Positions 22,716 through 34,625 of a DNA stretch of 64,000 nt are shown piece after piece. Each line of letters starts with the position of its first letter. The stretch's first letter is position 1. Origin of the DNA: Udeniomyces pyricola (taxonomy: Eukaryota; Basidiomycota; Tremellomycetes; Cystofilobasidiales; Mrakiaceae); NCBI GenBank assembly GCA_039545295.1, contig BCIK01000008.1, positions 946,487 through 1,010,486 of the forward strand. Direction: 5' to 3'. Below the pieces are notes generated by a model. That model searched no databases. It saw nothing but the letters and a program-made list of their open reading frames with translations, and was not told the DNA's origin. A program made the translations under genes and the position numbers.

Positions 22716-24916
22716 TCATCTCCCCCTTTTAACCCCTGCGACTGGGTTTCCACTCGATGCTCCGCTCACCTGAGATCCAAGGGTGGCTGATCTACTCCCT
22801 CTCTCATCGACACCAGTCGTAGCAGCAGCAGCAGCAGCAGCAGTAGTAGCCGTGGAATGAGCCGACCCATTGCCTTGATCAGGCCACTTGATCCGATCTC
22901 GTTCCCTTGCGAGTCGCATGGATTCGACGAGAGCGACCATATCAGCTCCATCACCTATCCCTTCACCTCCCCCAACTCTGACGTTCCATTTCTGGCCCCC
23001 CATAGCAGTCCCACCCGACGCATGGAGCTGAGATTGAGACTGAGAGGGTGATTGAGATTGAGATTGAGATGTTGGTGGTGGGGGCTGCTGCTGCTGCTGT
23101 TGTTGGGGTTGGCTAGCGGCTGATGTTTGGGACTTTTCCATGGCGTCCCAGAGAGGCCAAACGGAGAGAATCTCTTGAGCGATGCGCGACACGAGGTTGA
23201 AGTTGACGTTGAGCGAAGCGAGGTAAGTGATGGGATCGGTCAAGTCCACAGTCGGGGGAGAAGGTGAATGGGGTGACGGTAAGGGTGGGAGGGAGATGTT
23301 GTTCGATGATGAAGAGGAAGAAGAAGGGGCGGAAGGAAAAGAAGAGGAGGGGATCTTGAAAGAGTTGGTTGATGATGGGGGTACCGTTGAGGAAGAAGCA
23401 GTGGGTTTTGGATTTGGACCTGAGGTGGCCAAGAGAGGGTTCATGGGGAGTGAAGGATGAAGGAGAGGGTTGAGAGGTAAAGCATGTTTGGTTGGAGGAG
23501 GAACCCCGCGGGTTGATGTAGGTGAATGGATGAGAGTAGACCCTCCTCCAAAGGAAGGAGCGTTGAGCTGTCCAGAAGAAGAGACTGAAGCGTTGGAGGT
23601 GATGTTGGAGGAAGAGAGCGTGGCAGATGATGAAAGGGACGGCGTTACTGAGGGCGGGAGGGTAACGATGGAACGTTCGGGGTGCGACGCGCGCGAATGA
23701 GAGATGGCGAGGAAGAGGCACGCGATAGCTATCAGGTGAGGCGGATACAAGAGACAAAGGTCTGATCTATATGTGTCGTTGATGATGAACCTGGGGCGGA
23801 AAAGAGATCGGCCAAAGGTGATGATGGATGAGCTCAGCGCTCAGCACTTGTGATCCAACGCTCGGTCCGATCGTTTATAGGTTTGCTATGATTCCGAGAT
23901 CGTTTCCGCCTCTTTCTTTCCGCTTTTCAAACGTCACTCACCAGGCATTATCAAATATCTCGCGCTCAATCGTCAAGGCCTTCTTGCCGGTGCCGCGACC
24001 GAGGTTGATGTCTTCTTCTTCTTGCTCGTTCAAGGTCTTGACCGGGTCGTCCGGCTCGGGAAAGAAGCCCGAATCCGCGGGCGCGTTGCCGCAAATAGCA
24101 GCGAGGGTTCGATAAGGGTGAAACACGGTCAGGTGAAAATCGAGGTCCTCGAGAAGGTAAAATTCCATCTCTGCCAGCTTGGTGTTGTCTGATGGGAAGT
24201 GTTTGGTCGAGATGCGAAGGTCTGGAAAAGGGGAGCAACACCGAGCGGACGCGTCAATCCTCAGAGTTCCCATCGGGAACAGGGTCGATGAGGGTCGACG
24301 TGACGGCCTCTAGATCTGACCTGTGAACATCGCTCGTGCTTCCATGACGACACTTTTGATGTGTACGGGAGTCTCTTCGAGCTTGGCGGCGACGTAGGAA
24401 CATGTCGCAAGAACAAGGTAAGGATCGGTTTCGCAGTAGGAGTTCTTGAGGTAGAACCGTCGAAAGTAGACAATCGAGGTCGCTACAGGCCGTTGACGAA
24501 GCTGGAGACGTTTGCCCAGTCTTTGCAGCACTACATGTAAGTGGAGATGGATGAGCGGTTGTTGAGTCAAAGGAGGAGGTAGAATAGATTGTCGCTGTCA
24601 ACTGGCCAGGAACGGTTGGATACAACGTCCGACGTTGGATTCGTGCGGTTTTAAGGTGGGGCACGAGGATGGAGGAAGGGGCGGATATCAAGAGACATAC
24701 GATTCGCAAAGTAGATGCCCATGCATGCCAGCTGTCGCTTGGAGGCATACCTGGCGTCGAGTTGTCGGGCCCGGTCGAGGGTGAGCCGATCGATAATCCA
24801 GTGGTTGCTAAGGAAAGGGATCACGGGCTCAAGTCAGTGCCAGTCGAAGCGAGGAAGTGTTTGTGGGATGTGGGCGGTGTTACCAGTGGGAACTTTGCCA
24901 GAAGTTGGCGGCCATG
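22716..24916 (-). CDS. SSN8: Cyclin C (Mediator CDK8-module cyclin), with a large internal insertion
   Basis: Partner of the Mediator kinase Cdk8/Srb10 in transcription control. Exon 1 encodes MAANFWQSSHW, the cyclin C signature start, which fixes the ATG at 24916. Next exons read HWIIDRLTLDRARQLDARYA and QLACMGIYFAN, then LLQRLGKRLQLRQRPVATSI, VYFRRFYLKNSYCETDPYLV, ATCSYVAAKLEETPVHIKSV and MEFYLLEDLDFHLTVFHPYR. The second cyclin fold has INDTYRSDLCLLYPPHLIA and IACLFLA. A Ser/Pro/Asn-rich stretch of roughly 160 residues then intervenes before the final helices TYLASLNVNFNLVSRIAQEI and LSVWPLWDAMEKS. The C-terminus has poly-Gln, Ser-Gln repeats and poly-Ala, ending AGVKRGR. The insertion lies in an open frame, but an unspliced intron inside it cannot be excluded. 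Confidence 0.92.
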
Positions 24917-25398
24917 GGTGAGCTAAATAAAAGATGAGCCTGGAGGGATATGGACGATGGACAAGCGTAGGCTATAGCTAAGTTGATTGTAGGATGGAAC
25001 GTGGTGGCATGGATATACGATGTATAGATTGCATGTTCACGAATTCATGTAATACAACAACAACAACATCGTCATCATTATCGATGATATGATATATGGC
25101 CCATCATCTTCATCCTCATCAACTGTCGCCGGTTGTCATCGGGTTCGCACGTTGCCGAATGCCATGGCAGGCGCCATGCCCAACACCGCCCTCACCGTGT
25201 GCACTATAGCCAGCTATGTAGCGTGCTATAGCTGGCTCCAGTCCATATAACTACGGCCATATACTATACATCACCTCAGTCTGCCCATCGACTTGTATAT
25301 CGGCCTCACCACCAACAACCCAAACATACACATATACATATACCATCATGTCTGGTGCAAACCTCCCCTGTCTTCCAACACGTTTTCTCTATTCCGAA
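24917..25398. other. Divergent promoter region, cyclin C / DSC2-like
   Basis: About 480 nt, AT-rich in its left half, containing the inverted repeat listed at 25208-25237. No gene is seen. Confidence 0.6.
25208..25237. promoter_or_regulatory. Perfect 10-bp inverted repeat
   Basis: AGCCAGCTAT at 25208-25217 and its exact complement ATAGCTGGCT at 25228-25237, separated by 10 nt. It lies in the shared promoter of cyclin C and the DSC2-like gene. It could be a dimeric factor site (centre-to-centre about two helical turns) or a hairpin. Function is unknown. Confidence 0.65.
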
Positions 25399-25899
25399 TG
25401 ACAACTTGGGAATCAAAGCTCATCTTGCTCAACCCCCCGTGTTGGATCAAACCCGCAGGCTTCGCACACGCCCCAGTGACTAAGGGCCTCATGATCCTTG
25501 TTCCCGTCGTCTCTCTCTTCACTTCTCTCATCGATTACAAGCCCATAGCGACCGTCATCTGGCACCCTCACATCACCGTTCACCAGCAGGTAAATGCCAG
25601 TCGACATCTCCATGCGAACGACCCATCACACAACGGTATCTCTCCACTCATCTCGATCAATCGTTCATGCTGATCCATATGTATATACTTAATTCCCCCC
25701 CTCCCCCCCCCCCCCCCTCCTTGTCATTTTAATTGCGCCGACAATGTAGCGAAACAATATCATGCTTAGCTCCCATCCGCAAGCTCACATCATGACCGAT
25801 CGAATCCGTTGATCTCCTCGCCCATCACCGTGAACCGCCTTAGCTGACCTGCTCGATTTGCTGTGTGTTCTGGTTCTCATTTTCTTCCTTTGTCGACCC

Positions 25900-25931
<32 letters not shown>

Positions 25932-27395
25932 TTCCTTATCCCCCCCCCCCCCCCCCCCCCCCTTTCCTTGTCATCAGTACTCAAGATTTCTCATCCAGCC
26001 TTTCATCTACATCAATTCATCCGAGCTCTTCCTCAGCCTCATTGCCCTCTACGCTACCAGTCGAACTGTTGAACGAGCTTACGGCTCCCGCAAGTTTCTT
26101 GTGCGTTTCGCCCTCCGATATGTGCTGACCAACGCTTGCATATATGCATGGACCTGACCGACCCGTCTCTCAATCCATCGGTCTTCATGGCCTCGCAGAC
26201 CTTTCTCGTCTTGGTCCAACTCATCTCGACGGTCATTGCCTTCTTTTCCCTTGCCGTCCTCCATCGCCCTTGGGGATTCAACAAAATCCATCCGGGCCCG
26301 ACAGCTTTGCTCTTTGCGATTGCTCTCCGATGGTGGCAGCTGGTCCCAACGCTATACACCGTCAGACTCTTTGGTCTCGAACTTGCCGACAAGACACCTA
26401 CGCTGCTCCTCATTCTTCACGTCAGTCGTGTATCCTCCCGGTTGGGTTAGATGAGAGCGCATTTGGGCTGACATAGCCAATGTACTTTGCAGTTCCTCTT
26501 CTACTCATACCTCACTCCAATCAGTGGTCTTCTCGCCGCCCATACGATTGCATCGCATCCCTCCCTCTGTTCGGCTTTACTTCCCTCCCGCGTCGTTTCT
26601 CCAGTGTCACGTCTTACTTTGCCCCTCATCGGCTCCTTAGCCCCACCGCGACGATCCAACGATCCCTGGCCGGATGATTTGCAATCAAACGACATTGGTA
26701 CATCCACCTCGACCAATCGCACCGCTGGCGATGGCCGAGAACGAATCCGAACAGGGATGCTCAACGAAATGAGGAGGAGAGTCAGTGCAGCGGCTGGTGT
26801 AGGGTCCAGGGTTCAACCTGTTCCAACCAACGGAGGAGGGGAGAGGCCAAGGCGACCGAACAGAGCGTCTGTGACGGCGGTCACTGCGCCCCATGTGGCT
26901 ACTCATGTGCCAGAGGCCGCGCCTGCAATCATTGCCGGCCTGACAGCAGTTTCCGAAGAGAGGGCTGCTCCAACTCGTGTGGCAGGGGATGGGGAAGGCC
27001 TCACTGCTGGCTGGAGTACCGTTGAGGAAGGACGTCAGCTCGTTGATGCACGAGCGGCAGTCAGGGTGCAAGTCGATCTGTACGTACCCGAGTGATCTTG
27101 GTTCAAACGCCACGAAGCAAACGTTCTTCTGCTGATGACCATTCGCTTGGGTTCCGTTCTTTGCAGTCTCCAGTCTGTATTTCCCGATATACCTCGCCCT
27201 CGTATTGAGTCGGTGTTGCGTGAAAGGTATGTGTGCTGACATTTGTTGAGGTGGGATCTTGTTTACGTCGGCACCTATGGATGCAATCAGTTGTGGAGCT
27301 AATCAGGTTTCACGCTTGTACATCCATCTACCTCTAGTGATTTTGAACATAACCGGGCAGTAGAGAGTCTTTTACTGGATGATGGACCAAGATGA
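25399..27395 (+). CDS. DSC2: Rhomboid-like pseudoprotease with C-terminal CUE/UBA motif (Dsc2/UBAC2-like)
   Basis: Membrane subunit of the Golgi/ER Dsc ubiquitin-ligase complex or UBAC2-type ER-associated degradation. The conserved opening is APVTKGLMILVPVVSLFTSL. After a 390-nt intron comes YSRFLIQPFIYINSSELFLS and TSRTVERAYGSRKF, then several hydrophobic spans: TFLVLVQLISTVIAFFSLAV, GPTALLFAIALRWWQLVPTL and FLFYSYLTPISGLLAAHTIA. The rhomboid catalytic GxSG is replaced by PGPTALLF, as in UBAC2-type pseudoproteases. A hydrophilic linker leads to a CUE-like end: LQSVFPDIPRPRIESVLRE spliced to SDFEHNRAVESLLLDDGPR, stop at 27393-27395. The start is uncertain: MTTW at 25399 is in frame, while an ATG at 25350 would need a non-consensus donor. 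Intron 1 holds C runs of 31 and 23. Confidence 0.82.
25901..25962. repeat. Two long C homopolymers in a DSC2-like intron
   Basis: C31 at 25901-25931 and C23 at 25940-25962 separated by TTCCTTAT, just before the acceptor at 25977. Lengths are probably unreliable. Confidence 0.8.
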
Positions 27396-27790
27396 TGATG
27401 ACTGCGATTCATTATCCATGTTGTGATGTTAGGTATCAACTGGGCGGGCAAAATCACGTATTCACTTTAAGTCATATCAACGCATGTACATAAATGGGGA
27501 CTTGACGACCATATCAATCCGAGATTGAAATTGAGTCAGTTCGGGCACAGTCGCCCTTTAGTAGCTCAGGGAGAAAGAAAGCAAGAACGTATACGGATGC
27601 CCGAAAATGCCAAAACAGCTGGAGCCATGAGGTTACGAGACTTGCCATACAGTGACGACTTGTCGAAGCGTTAATTAAGCAGCTTGAAGCGCTCCCAACT
27701 TCTCCCTCCACTTCTTGTCAATTACCAACTGCCACCCTTCTGATCTACTCCACATCTTCTGCAACTACCCGACGCTAGCATACGCCTTCC
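27396..27790. other. Intergenic region upstream of CIA2
   Basis: About 395 nt containing the CIA2 promoter. No additional feature is supported. Confidence 0.5.
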
Positions 27791-28716
27791 ATGTCGAAAC
27801 TTGACAACGCTAACCCTACTATTCATACCACTTCCGCCAAGGACGCCTCGCACACCCGACGTTCAGGCTCCAAACCGCTGACGTCGCAAGCGCTTTGGGC
27901 CGAAGAGAGTCAGCTTCTGCCCGAGCTTTCGACGTCGGCGTCGCGTCTTCCTGGTCAAGACGGGAAGCTGGAAGGAGATCAAGAGGAGGATGAGGAGGAG
28001 ATCGACGAAGCGGAAATATATGGTGAGGTTGCGGCCGGGTGTATGGGATGGGGCTTAGAGGTTGTTTCCTAGTGGACTTGGCTGACTGATGGCGTTTCCT
28101 TCTAATCGTCTAGATCTCTTGAGGAGTATCACCGACCCAGAACACCCTTTGACACTTGAACAGCTCGCCGTTGTTTCCTCATCCCAAATCACCCTCTCCA
28201 AGAATCACGTCCTCGTCGAGTTCACGCCGACGATTCCCCATTGCAGCATGGCGACTCTGATCGGTACGTCGAACATCCTCTTGCACCGCTGCGTTTCTGT
28301 TCACACATGTTCCCCTTTGTTCTGCGAGGCCTGATTAATATCCCTCATTTTGATCCGCTATCAGGTCTCTCTCTCAGAGTTCGGCTTTTGCGCTCCCTGC
28401 CCGAGCGCTACAAGGTCGATATTCGCGTCAAGGAAGGAACCCATCAGTCTGAGAATGCCGGTTTGTCTTACACTCGTCCGGCTACGCCAGTAATCGAAGC
28501 CCTTCCCAAGCCAGAGCTGATTTTTTCTTTCTTTTTTCTTCTTGTTGTCTAATTGTATCCTATGAATTGATGGTACATGACGGATCGACAGTCAACAAGC
28601 AGCTGAACGACAAGGAGAGAGTGGCGGCTGCGTTGGAGAACACCCACTTGCTCGGCGTCGTTGAGGGCTGCTTGGCTAGTGCCGGTCGTAGAGGGGGAGA
28701 GGTGGTGACTGTTTGA
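27791..28716 (+). CDS. CIA2: Cytosolic iron-sulfur assembly component 2 (Cia2/FAM96/MIP18)
   Basis: Part of the CIA targeting complex (Cia1-Cia2-Mms19) that hands Fe-S clusters to cytosolic and nuclear proteins. A disordered N-terminus of about 75 residues ends in an acidic patch ([13 protein letters not shown]). The DUF59 domain follows: [39 protein letters not shown] with the family's reactive cysteine in PHCSMA, then [30 protein letters not shown] and [17 protein letters not shown]. It ends [13 protein letters not shown] with stop at 28714-28716. Four exons are visible. Confidence 0.95.
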
Positions 28717-29209
28717 GATGAGGTTCGAGTCGAGGGTAGTTCATGAATTCCACTTGGTGGTTTTGTAGAGAGAGGGGAGGACTGTTGAGTTTCTAGGCAG
28801 AGAGCGAGGGACGGGAATGGAGGGTTTTTAGGTGGTGGCTGGCTGATGGAATCTGTGGAGCGTATGTACTACGTTGTTGTATGCGTTGTGATGAATGGTT
28901 GGCTGTGGACTGGTGGGCTGAGATGTACTATGTGTGTTAGATGGTGGGAAGGATCGATCGAAACATGATTCGTGACTGTGGACGGATAAAGAATGATAAT
29001 CATCGTGAATGAATTAATGATCACTGGCAGGCGCAGGCGCAGCCAACCAACCATCTGATGATCAAGATGTTTGATGACATGGATGAGATTGATGATCATC
29101 CTGCATCATCCTCAATCTTCTGCAGTTGCCAGCCACTCACTCCGTCAACGCCATTATATAACATCATCCCTCACCGCTCCCCGCGCCTTCCCGTCTCTCC
29201 CATTCTCCA
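28717..29209. other. Intergenic region upstream of VPS41
   Basis: About 490 nt holding the CIA2 3' end and VPS41 promoter. It is rich in GATGAT/TGATCA-type words but has no gene or clear repeat array. Confidence 0.5.
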
Positions 29210-32200
29210 ATGCATCATGCCCAGCCCATGACGAACCCTACCCGACCCATTAACCCGGCCGACTTCCCCTTACCCTCAGACGCCTCCACCAGTTCACATG
29301 ACGACATTCCCGACCCATCATCCCCCAACTTGACGATTCAGCTTCACCAAGGGTCCACTCTTGACGCGTCCCACGAACCTTCCATCGCATCTTCATCTCT
29401 GATCAATAATTCATCCATCGATCAATCGTCTATCCAGCAGACCGAGTCCCATCAGCAGTCGAGTATAAAGGAGATTGAAGGCGAGCCCACAGATGGCGAA
29501 GCGCAGGAGGGCGGCGAACCCGAAGAGCAGAGTCAAGAGGAAGCCGGACTACTGCAGCCACCGTCTGAAGACTCTGTTAAGGGTTCGGATCACGATGAAG
29601 AACCAGATTCAGAAGAGGACGAAGGGGAGGATGAAGACGACGACGATCAAGACGACGATGATGAGGAGGAAGAGGAAGAGGAAGAGGAGCCGTGAGTGCC
29701 ACATCCTCCTTTGCACGCCTACATGCTTACAAGATCGAGCTGATCATCCTTTTGTCCTATCCGAAACAACAGAGTTCTCAAGTACTCCCGACTCGAAGGT
29801 GGTGCATCCGAGGTGTTACTCAAGGACTCGGCGTCGGCCATCGCCTCGTCGCCCCGCTTCATCGTGAGTCGACGCGTCTGCGGATCGATGCTGCCGAGGG
29901 ATGCTTTCATAGATGTTCATTCTACCTTGTCTCGTCCCTACGCGTAGGCTATTGGAACACACGTTGGAATGGTTCATATTCTATCGTATACGGGTCAGAA
30001 ACTGTCCTCTTATCGGGCCCATTCAGCGAGCATTACAGACATCCGGATCAGCGACGATGGGAGCGAGTTTGTTGGGACTTCCAGCGTAGATGGTTAGTCT
30101 CTTCCCACTTGTTTTTCAGGATCATCCTTTCCATCACATTTACAAGCTGAAATGCGGCTTATGGTGACGACACGTCAACGTTGTCGTATGGCAGGCAAGA
30201 TCGTCATCAATTCTCTGCTCGCTCAGGAACGTTACATTCACGACTTTCGACGACCGATCCGGACGCTCGCCCTTGAACCTTCGTTTGCCAAGCGGTCTTC
30301 CAAAGCGTTCATCTGTGGAGGAATGGCTGGTAGTTTATCATTGATGGAAAAGAGTTGGATTGGGGGATTTGGCGGGTTCGGAGACGTCCTCGGTAAGGGT
30401 TTGGGTATGGGAGGAGGAAGTGGGCAGCACAAGGAAACAGTACTCCACGAGGGCGAGGGACCCATCTGGAAGGTCGAATGGAATTCTGAGGGGCTTGTTG
30501 CTTGGGCTAACGATCATGTACGTTGAGGGATCTGTTCATCTCGCCCGTCCGACCGATTCACAACTCTGATACTCTTCTGTCTACTTCTTGATCGGTCTCT
30601 CATTTTCTTATCATCGTTTCGTTTCGTTTCGTCTCGTCTCGTTCCATTCCGACCTGACAATGATTCTCAGGGCGTTAAAATCTATGACACAAACTCCCAA
30701 CGTCTGATCAGCTTCATCGACCGTCCAGCATCTTCTCCGCGAGCCGATCTCTTCAAGCCGACCCTGGTCTTCATCACACCCTCGAGTCCGACTGATCCGA
30801 CGACCCTGATCATCGCCTGGGCGGACTATATCAAGCTCGCACGCATCCGAACTCGAACGTCTTCGGCATCCCGCCCATCGTCGATTCATCATTCGGGCAG
30901 TAACGCTCCTTCGCTCCCATCTGGGTCATCTACCTCCCTCCACGTCGAAATTACCGCCATCTTTCAGGTCGACTGCATGATCTCGGGCCTGGTCCCTTAC
31001 AAAAATGATTTCCTTGTCCTCGCATACATACCACCCGACGAGGAGTCGTTCTACAATGAGCAGACGGAGGATCGAGATGCTCAGAAGAGAAAGGCAGCCA
31101 ACCGTCCCGAGCTACGCATCATCAGCCGGCGGGGTGAGGAGCTTAGTAGTGATGCCCTCAGTGGTCTCAAGGGCTACCATCTCAATGGTTGTAACGACTA
31201 CTTCCTTGTCCCCGGCACGCTGGGAGGCCCCCTTCCTAGTGAAAACAGCGAGAAGGGTGAGAAAGCGGCTTTGGCAGCTAAGGCAAGTCGGCCAGAGGAG
31301 GCGTTCCTTGTATTGTCGCCAAAGGACGTCGTCGTTGCTCGCCAAAGGGATGTGAGGGATACCATCGCGTGGTTAGTGGAGAGGAAGCGGTATGAAGAGG
31401 CCCTCGATGCCGCTGAAGGCTTGAGGTCAGAAGGATTCAATGTCAGAGAGATTGGCGAGAAGTTCCTTGACAGCTTGGTCGAACAAGGTATGTCTCCTTA
31501 GAGACTGGCAAATCCAAGAGATTCCATCATAGCTGGTTGCTGATAAGATCATCTGTCCCTTCTTTCCTTTGGTGCTTTTTTTTTTTTCATCCTTCTTCTT
31601 CCTTGGTCATTGGGCCTTGTAATGTAGGACAATACGAAAAGGCGGCCGCTCTATGTCCAAAGGTCCTCGATCACCACAAGAAGTCTTGGGAAGACTGGGT
31701 TTTCTTCTTTGCGCAAAAGCATCAACTCCCAGTGTGTATCTCTTCCCGCCTGTACTTTGGACTCTATGCAAACTAACATCACCTGTCTGAATGTCGGTAT
31801 GTCTCGTTCACACTCTACCTCTCTCCCCTCTCTCCGACCATCAGGCTATCATGCCATTTGTTCCAACTCAAGGACCTCAGCTCAGTGATATGGTTTACGA
31901 GATGATTATCGCACACTGGCTAGTGCACGATCGAAAGGTGTGTTTCTACCTCATATGCTCTATGATTGTTTCAACAGATGTATATCATAGGATACTCAGA
32001 CATTGACAGTTCTGCATTGTGCGTCGTCCTAGGTGCTGCTTCGACTTCTACGAGAATGGCCCTCTACAATCTACAGTTTGTCCAACGTCGTCAATGCAGC
32101 CGAGGGAGCTCTGGAAGCCTCACCTCGAGATTCAATCTTGATGGAGTGCCTCGCTGAACTGTACGGATCGATACTTCACTGGGCAACCACACATGTCTGC

Positions 32201-34351
32201 GAAGGATTGAGTTGATGAACTTACATCCGATGCCTCTGGCTGTGCTCTGAATTTGCCCTCTCCCCTTCCACTTCTTAGCTACATCATGAAAGATCAGCCG
32301 GGTCGGGCTCTACCTTATCTCCTTCGCCTTCGACGACCCGATGTCTTTGACTTCATTCGGGAACGTAACCTCTTCACCGACGTTCGAGATCAGGCCTTGC
32401 TCCTTGTCGAGTTTGACATGGAGCTCAACGAGAAACGGACGATCGAGGCGACCGACTCTTTGACGGTCGAGAAGCCACCTCTCAAGCAGTCCCTTTCTCA
32501 AAGCAGCGTTGGTCAGAGCAAACCGGGAACCGGTCGGCACGGCAAGGCGATCGAGCTCCTTGTCGACCATTACCACTCCATTCCGGTCAGATTGGGTTCT
32601 TTGCACTCATCAACTCGAATGATCGCGCAGCAGCGGCTAACAGGACTTGGTTTTCATCACTTCATCGGCTAAACAGGTTTCTCGCGTCCTCAGCCAATTG
32701 TCCGAAAAGCCCCGATACCTCTTCATGTACCTCGATGCGCTCTTTGAAAAGGACCCCCATTTGGTTGCCGACTATGGAGATCAGCACGTAGGTTGCCCTG
32801 CCACTCGAGACCCCCCCCCCCTTTTTTTTTTCTTTCAATTGATCCTTCGTGGGGAAGCAATGCTGACTGAGGATCGATATGTGCGGCAGATTGCCCTCTG
32901 TGCGGAGTATGCCTATCCTAGGCTCATGGATCTCTTGCGAGCGAGCATCGAGTATAGTCTCGAAAAGGTGAGGTGACCCCAAAGACCAGCTTGCCCCAAA
33001 CTTGTTGCCTTTTCACCCCATGGTCTGACGGAGATGTCTCGTTACGATCTCGGTTTATCCCCGATACGACCACAGGTTCTCAAGATTTGCCAAGCTCGGG
33101 ACTATGTTCCCGAGCAGGTCTTTCTGCTCGGCCGAATGGGCAACAACAAGGCCGCCCTGATGCTCATCATTCAGCGACTGGGGGATATTGAACGTGTATG
33201 TATCCGTTTACTAGCGCTGTTGGGTCCTTTGCTCATAGATTGCTGGAAGAATCTGACGCTCTGCGGGTGATTATCAGGCTATCGAGTTTGCTACTGAGCA
33301 AAACGACGCCGATCTTTGGGAGGACTTGCTCCAATACTCGGAAACGAAGCCTCGTTAGTCGCACCATTCATCCTGTTACACACGCATTCTTGCCTTTGCT
33401 TTCCTCACGTGTATCCTCATCGATTTTGGATGTTTTTGGATGGTTTCAGCGTTCATTCGGGCGCTGTTAGAAAACGTCGGCGCGGGTATTGACCCGGTCT
33501 TACTCATTAGACGTATCAAAGACGGACTCAAGATTCCAGGGTTAAAGGAAGCGCTCATCAAGATCCTTCAAGACTACAATCTTCAGGTAAGTCTCGATCG
33601 GTTTTTTTTTGTCGTCCGATGTGATTCAAGTCGTTTGAGGAACATTCCAAAGTTGAAGATGTGTATGTCACTTGTTTTTGTCTCTCTGCTCAGATCTCAC
33701 TGCTGGAAGGATGCCAGACGATTCTGCACTCGGATTGTAGCTCGTTTGCGACTGATCTCCAACGAGGCCAAAATCAAGGATTCTTTGCTCTTCGTAAGTC
33801 AAGCTTGCCCCGCCTCTTGACGCTGAGTGGATCGTGATCGATGCTGACATCTTTGTTGTCGCCTTCTGTTTCTTTGCGTTGTCACGGCATCTGGACTCGG
33901 GCAGCCACGACTTTGTGCCAAGTCTGTTCACTCCCTGTCTTTCGTCGGCCAAGCGCTTCGTCGTCGTCCAATCCGCCGGTCGTGCTCGTCTTTCTCTGTC
34001 GACATATCGTCCACTCGACGTGTGTGGTGGATGAGGACGATCTGCCAGAGCGAGAGGTATCATTCCGGACGAACCTGCTCGAAGTCGTCGATCAGGGTCG
34101 GACAGTTGGAAGACGGGGCGGGCCAACCTCGACAGGTGCCAAGTGAGTGTTTGAGATTTGTCCTTTTTTCTTTTTCTTTTTTCTTTTCGAATCTCGACGC
34201 GGGCGTTATTGAAGGCTGATGATGGTGAGATGTGTTTTTGTTTTGGTTTTCCAGACTGTCGTACGCTGCGGCTCTTCGGGTGAAAATACCTGATGGTTGC
34301 CCGGTGTGTCGGACCCGGCTGGAGCTGCAGATGGATGGTCGTGACTGCTAG
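29210..34351 (+). CDS. VPS41: Vacuolar protein sorting protein Vps41 (HOPS subunit)
   Basis: HOPS tethering-complex subunit that binds Rab7/Ypt7 for fusion at the vacuole. The N-terminus has about 160 disordered residues ending in a long Asp/Glu run. A WD40-like propeller follows: LKYSRLEGGA, AIGTHVGMVHILSYTGQKL, SASITDIRISDDGSEFVGTS, GKIVINSLL and KVEWNSEGLVAWANDHGVKI. Then an alpha-solenoid/clathrin repeat: DTIAWLVERKRYEEALDAAE, FLDSLVEQGQYEKAAALCPK, WEDWVFFFAQKHQLPAIMPF, LSEKPRYLFMYLDALFEKDP, RDYVPEQVFLLGRMGNNKAA and LLIRRIKDGL. A C-terminal RING-like zinc module has Cys/His in CQVCSLP, FLCRHIVHSTCV and CPVCRTRLEL. About 14 exons; an intron holds C11T-rich sequence at 32811. The stop is TAG at 34349-34351. 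Confidence 0.95.
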
Positions 34352-34352
34352 G

Positions 34353-34625
34353 GCCGGGAGATGTATATATATATATATGTTATAGTGAATTGAGATCGGT
34401 GAGCGAGAGGAAATTCAAGGTTAAGAGAAGACAATCGATAAAGTGATGACGTATATACATATAATACATATATATATATATATACATAAATGCATTCGGC
34501 CAGCCAACCGTGACGGCTGATGTTTTGGGTGTATGCGGTCAGCAGCCAACCCATCCTGCATGCCTCTCCGCCTCCCCTCATTCTACTATCCCATCAGCCG
34601 ATCTTTCCAACGTCCATACACCACC
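34353..34625. repeat. AT dinucleotide tracts between VPS41 and ARC1
   Basis: Runs of (AT)n and ATATATAC units near 34362-34380 and 34450-34490, directly upstream of the ARC1-like gene. Simple sequence, possibly part of its promoter. Confidence 0.6.

Noticed and set aside
29475..29867. Lys/Arg-rich 130-codon frame over the Vps41 N-terminus
   Set aside because: Frame-shifted reading of the Asp/Glu codons of the Vps41 extension.
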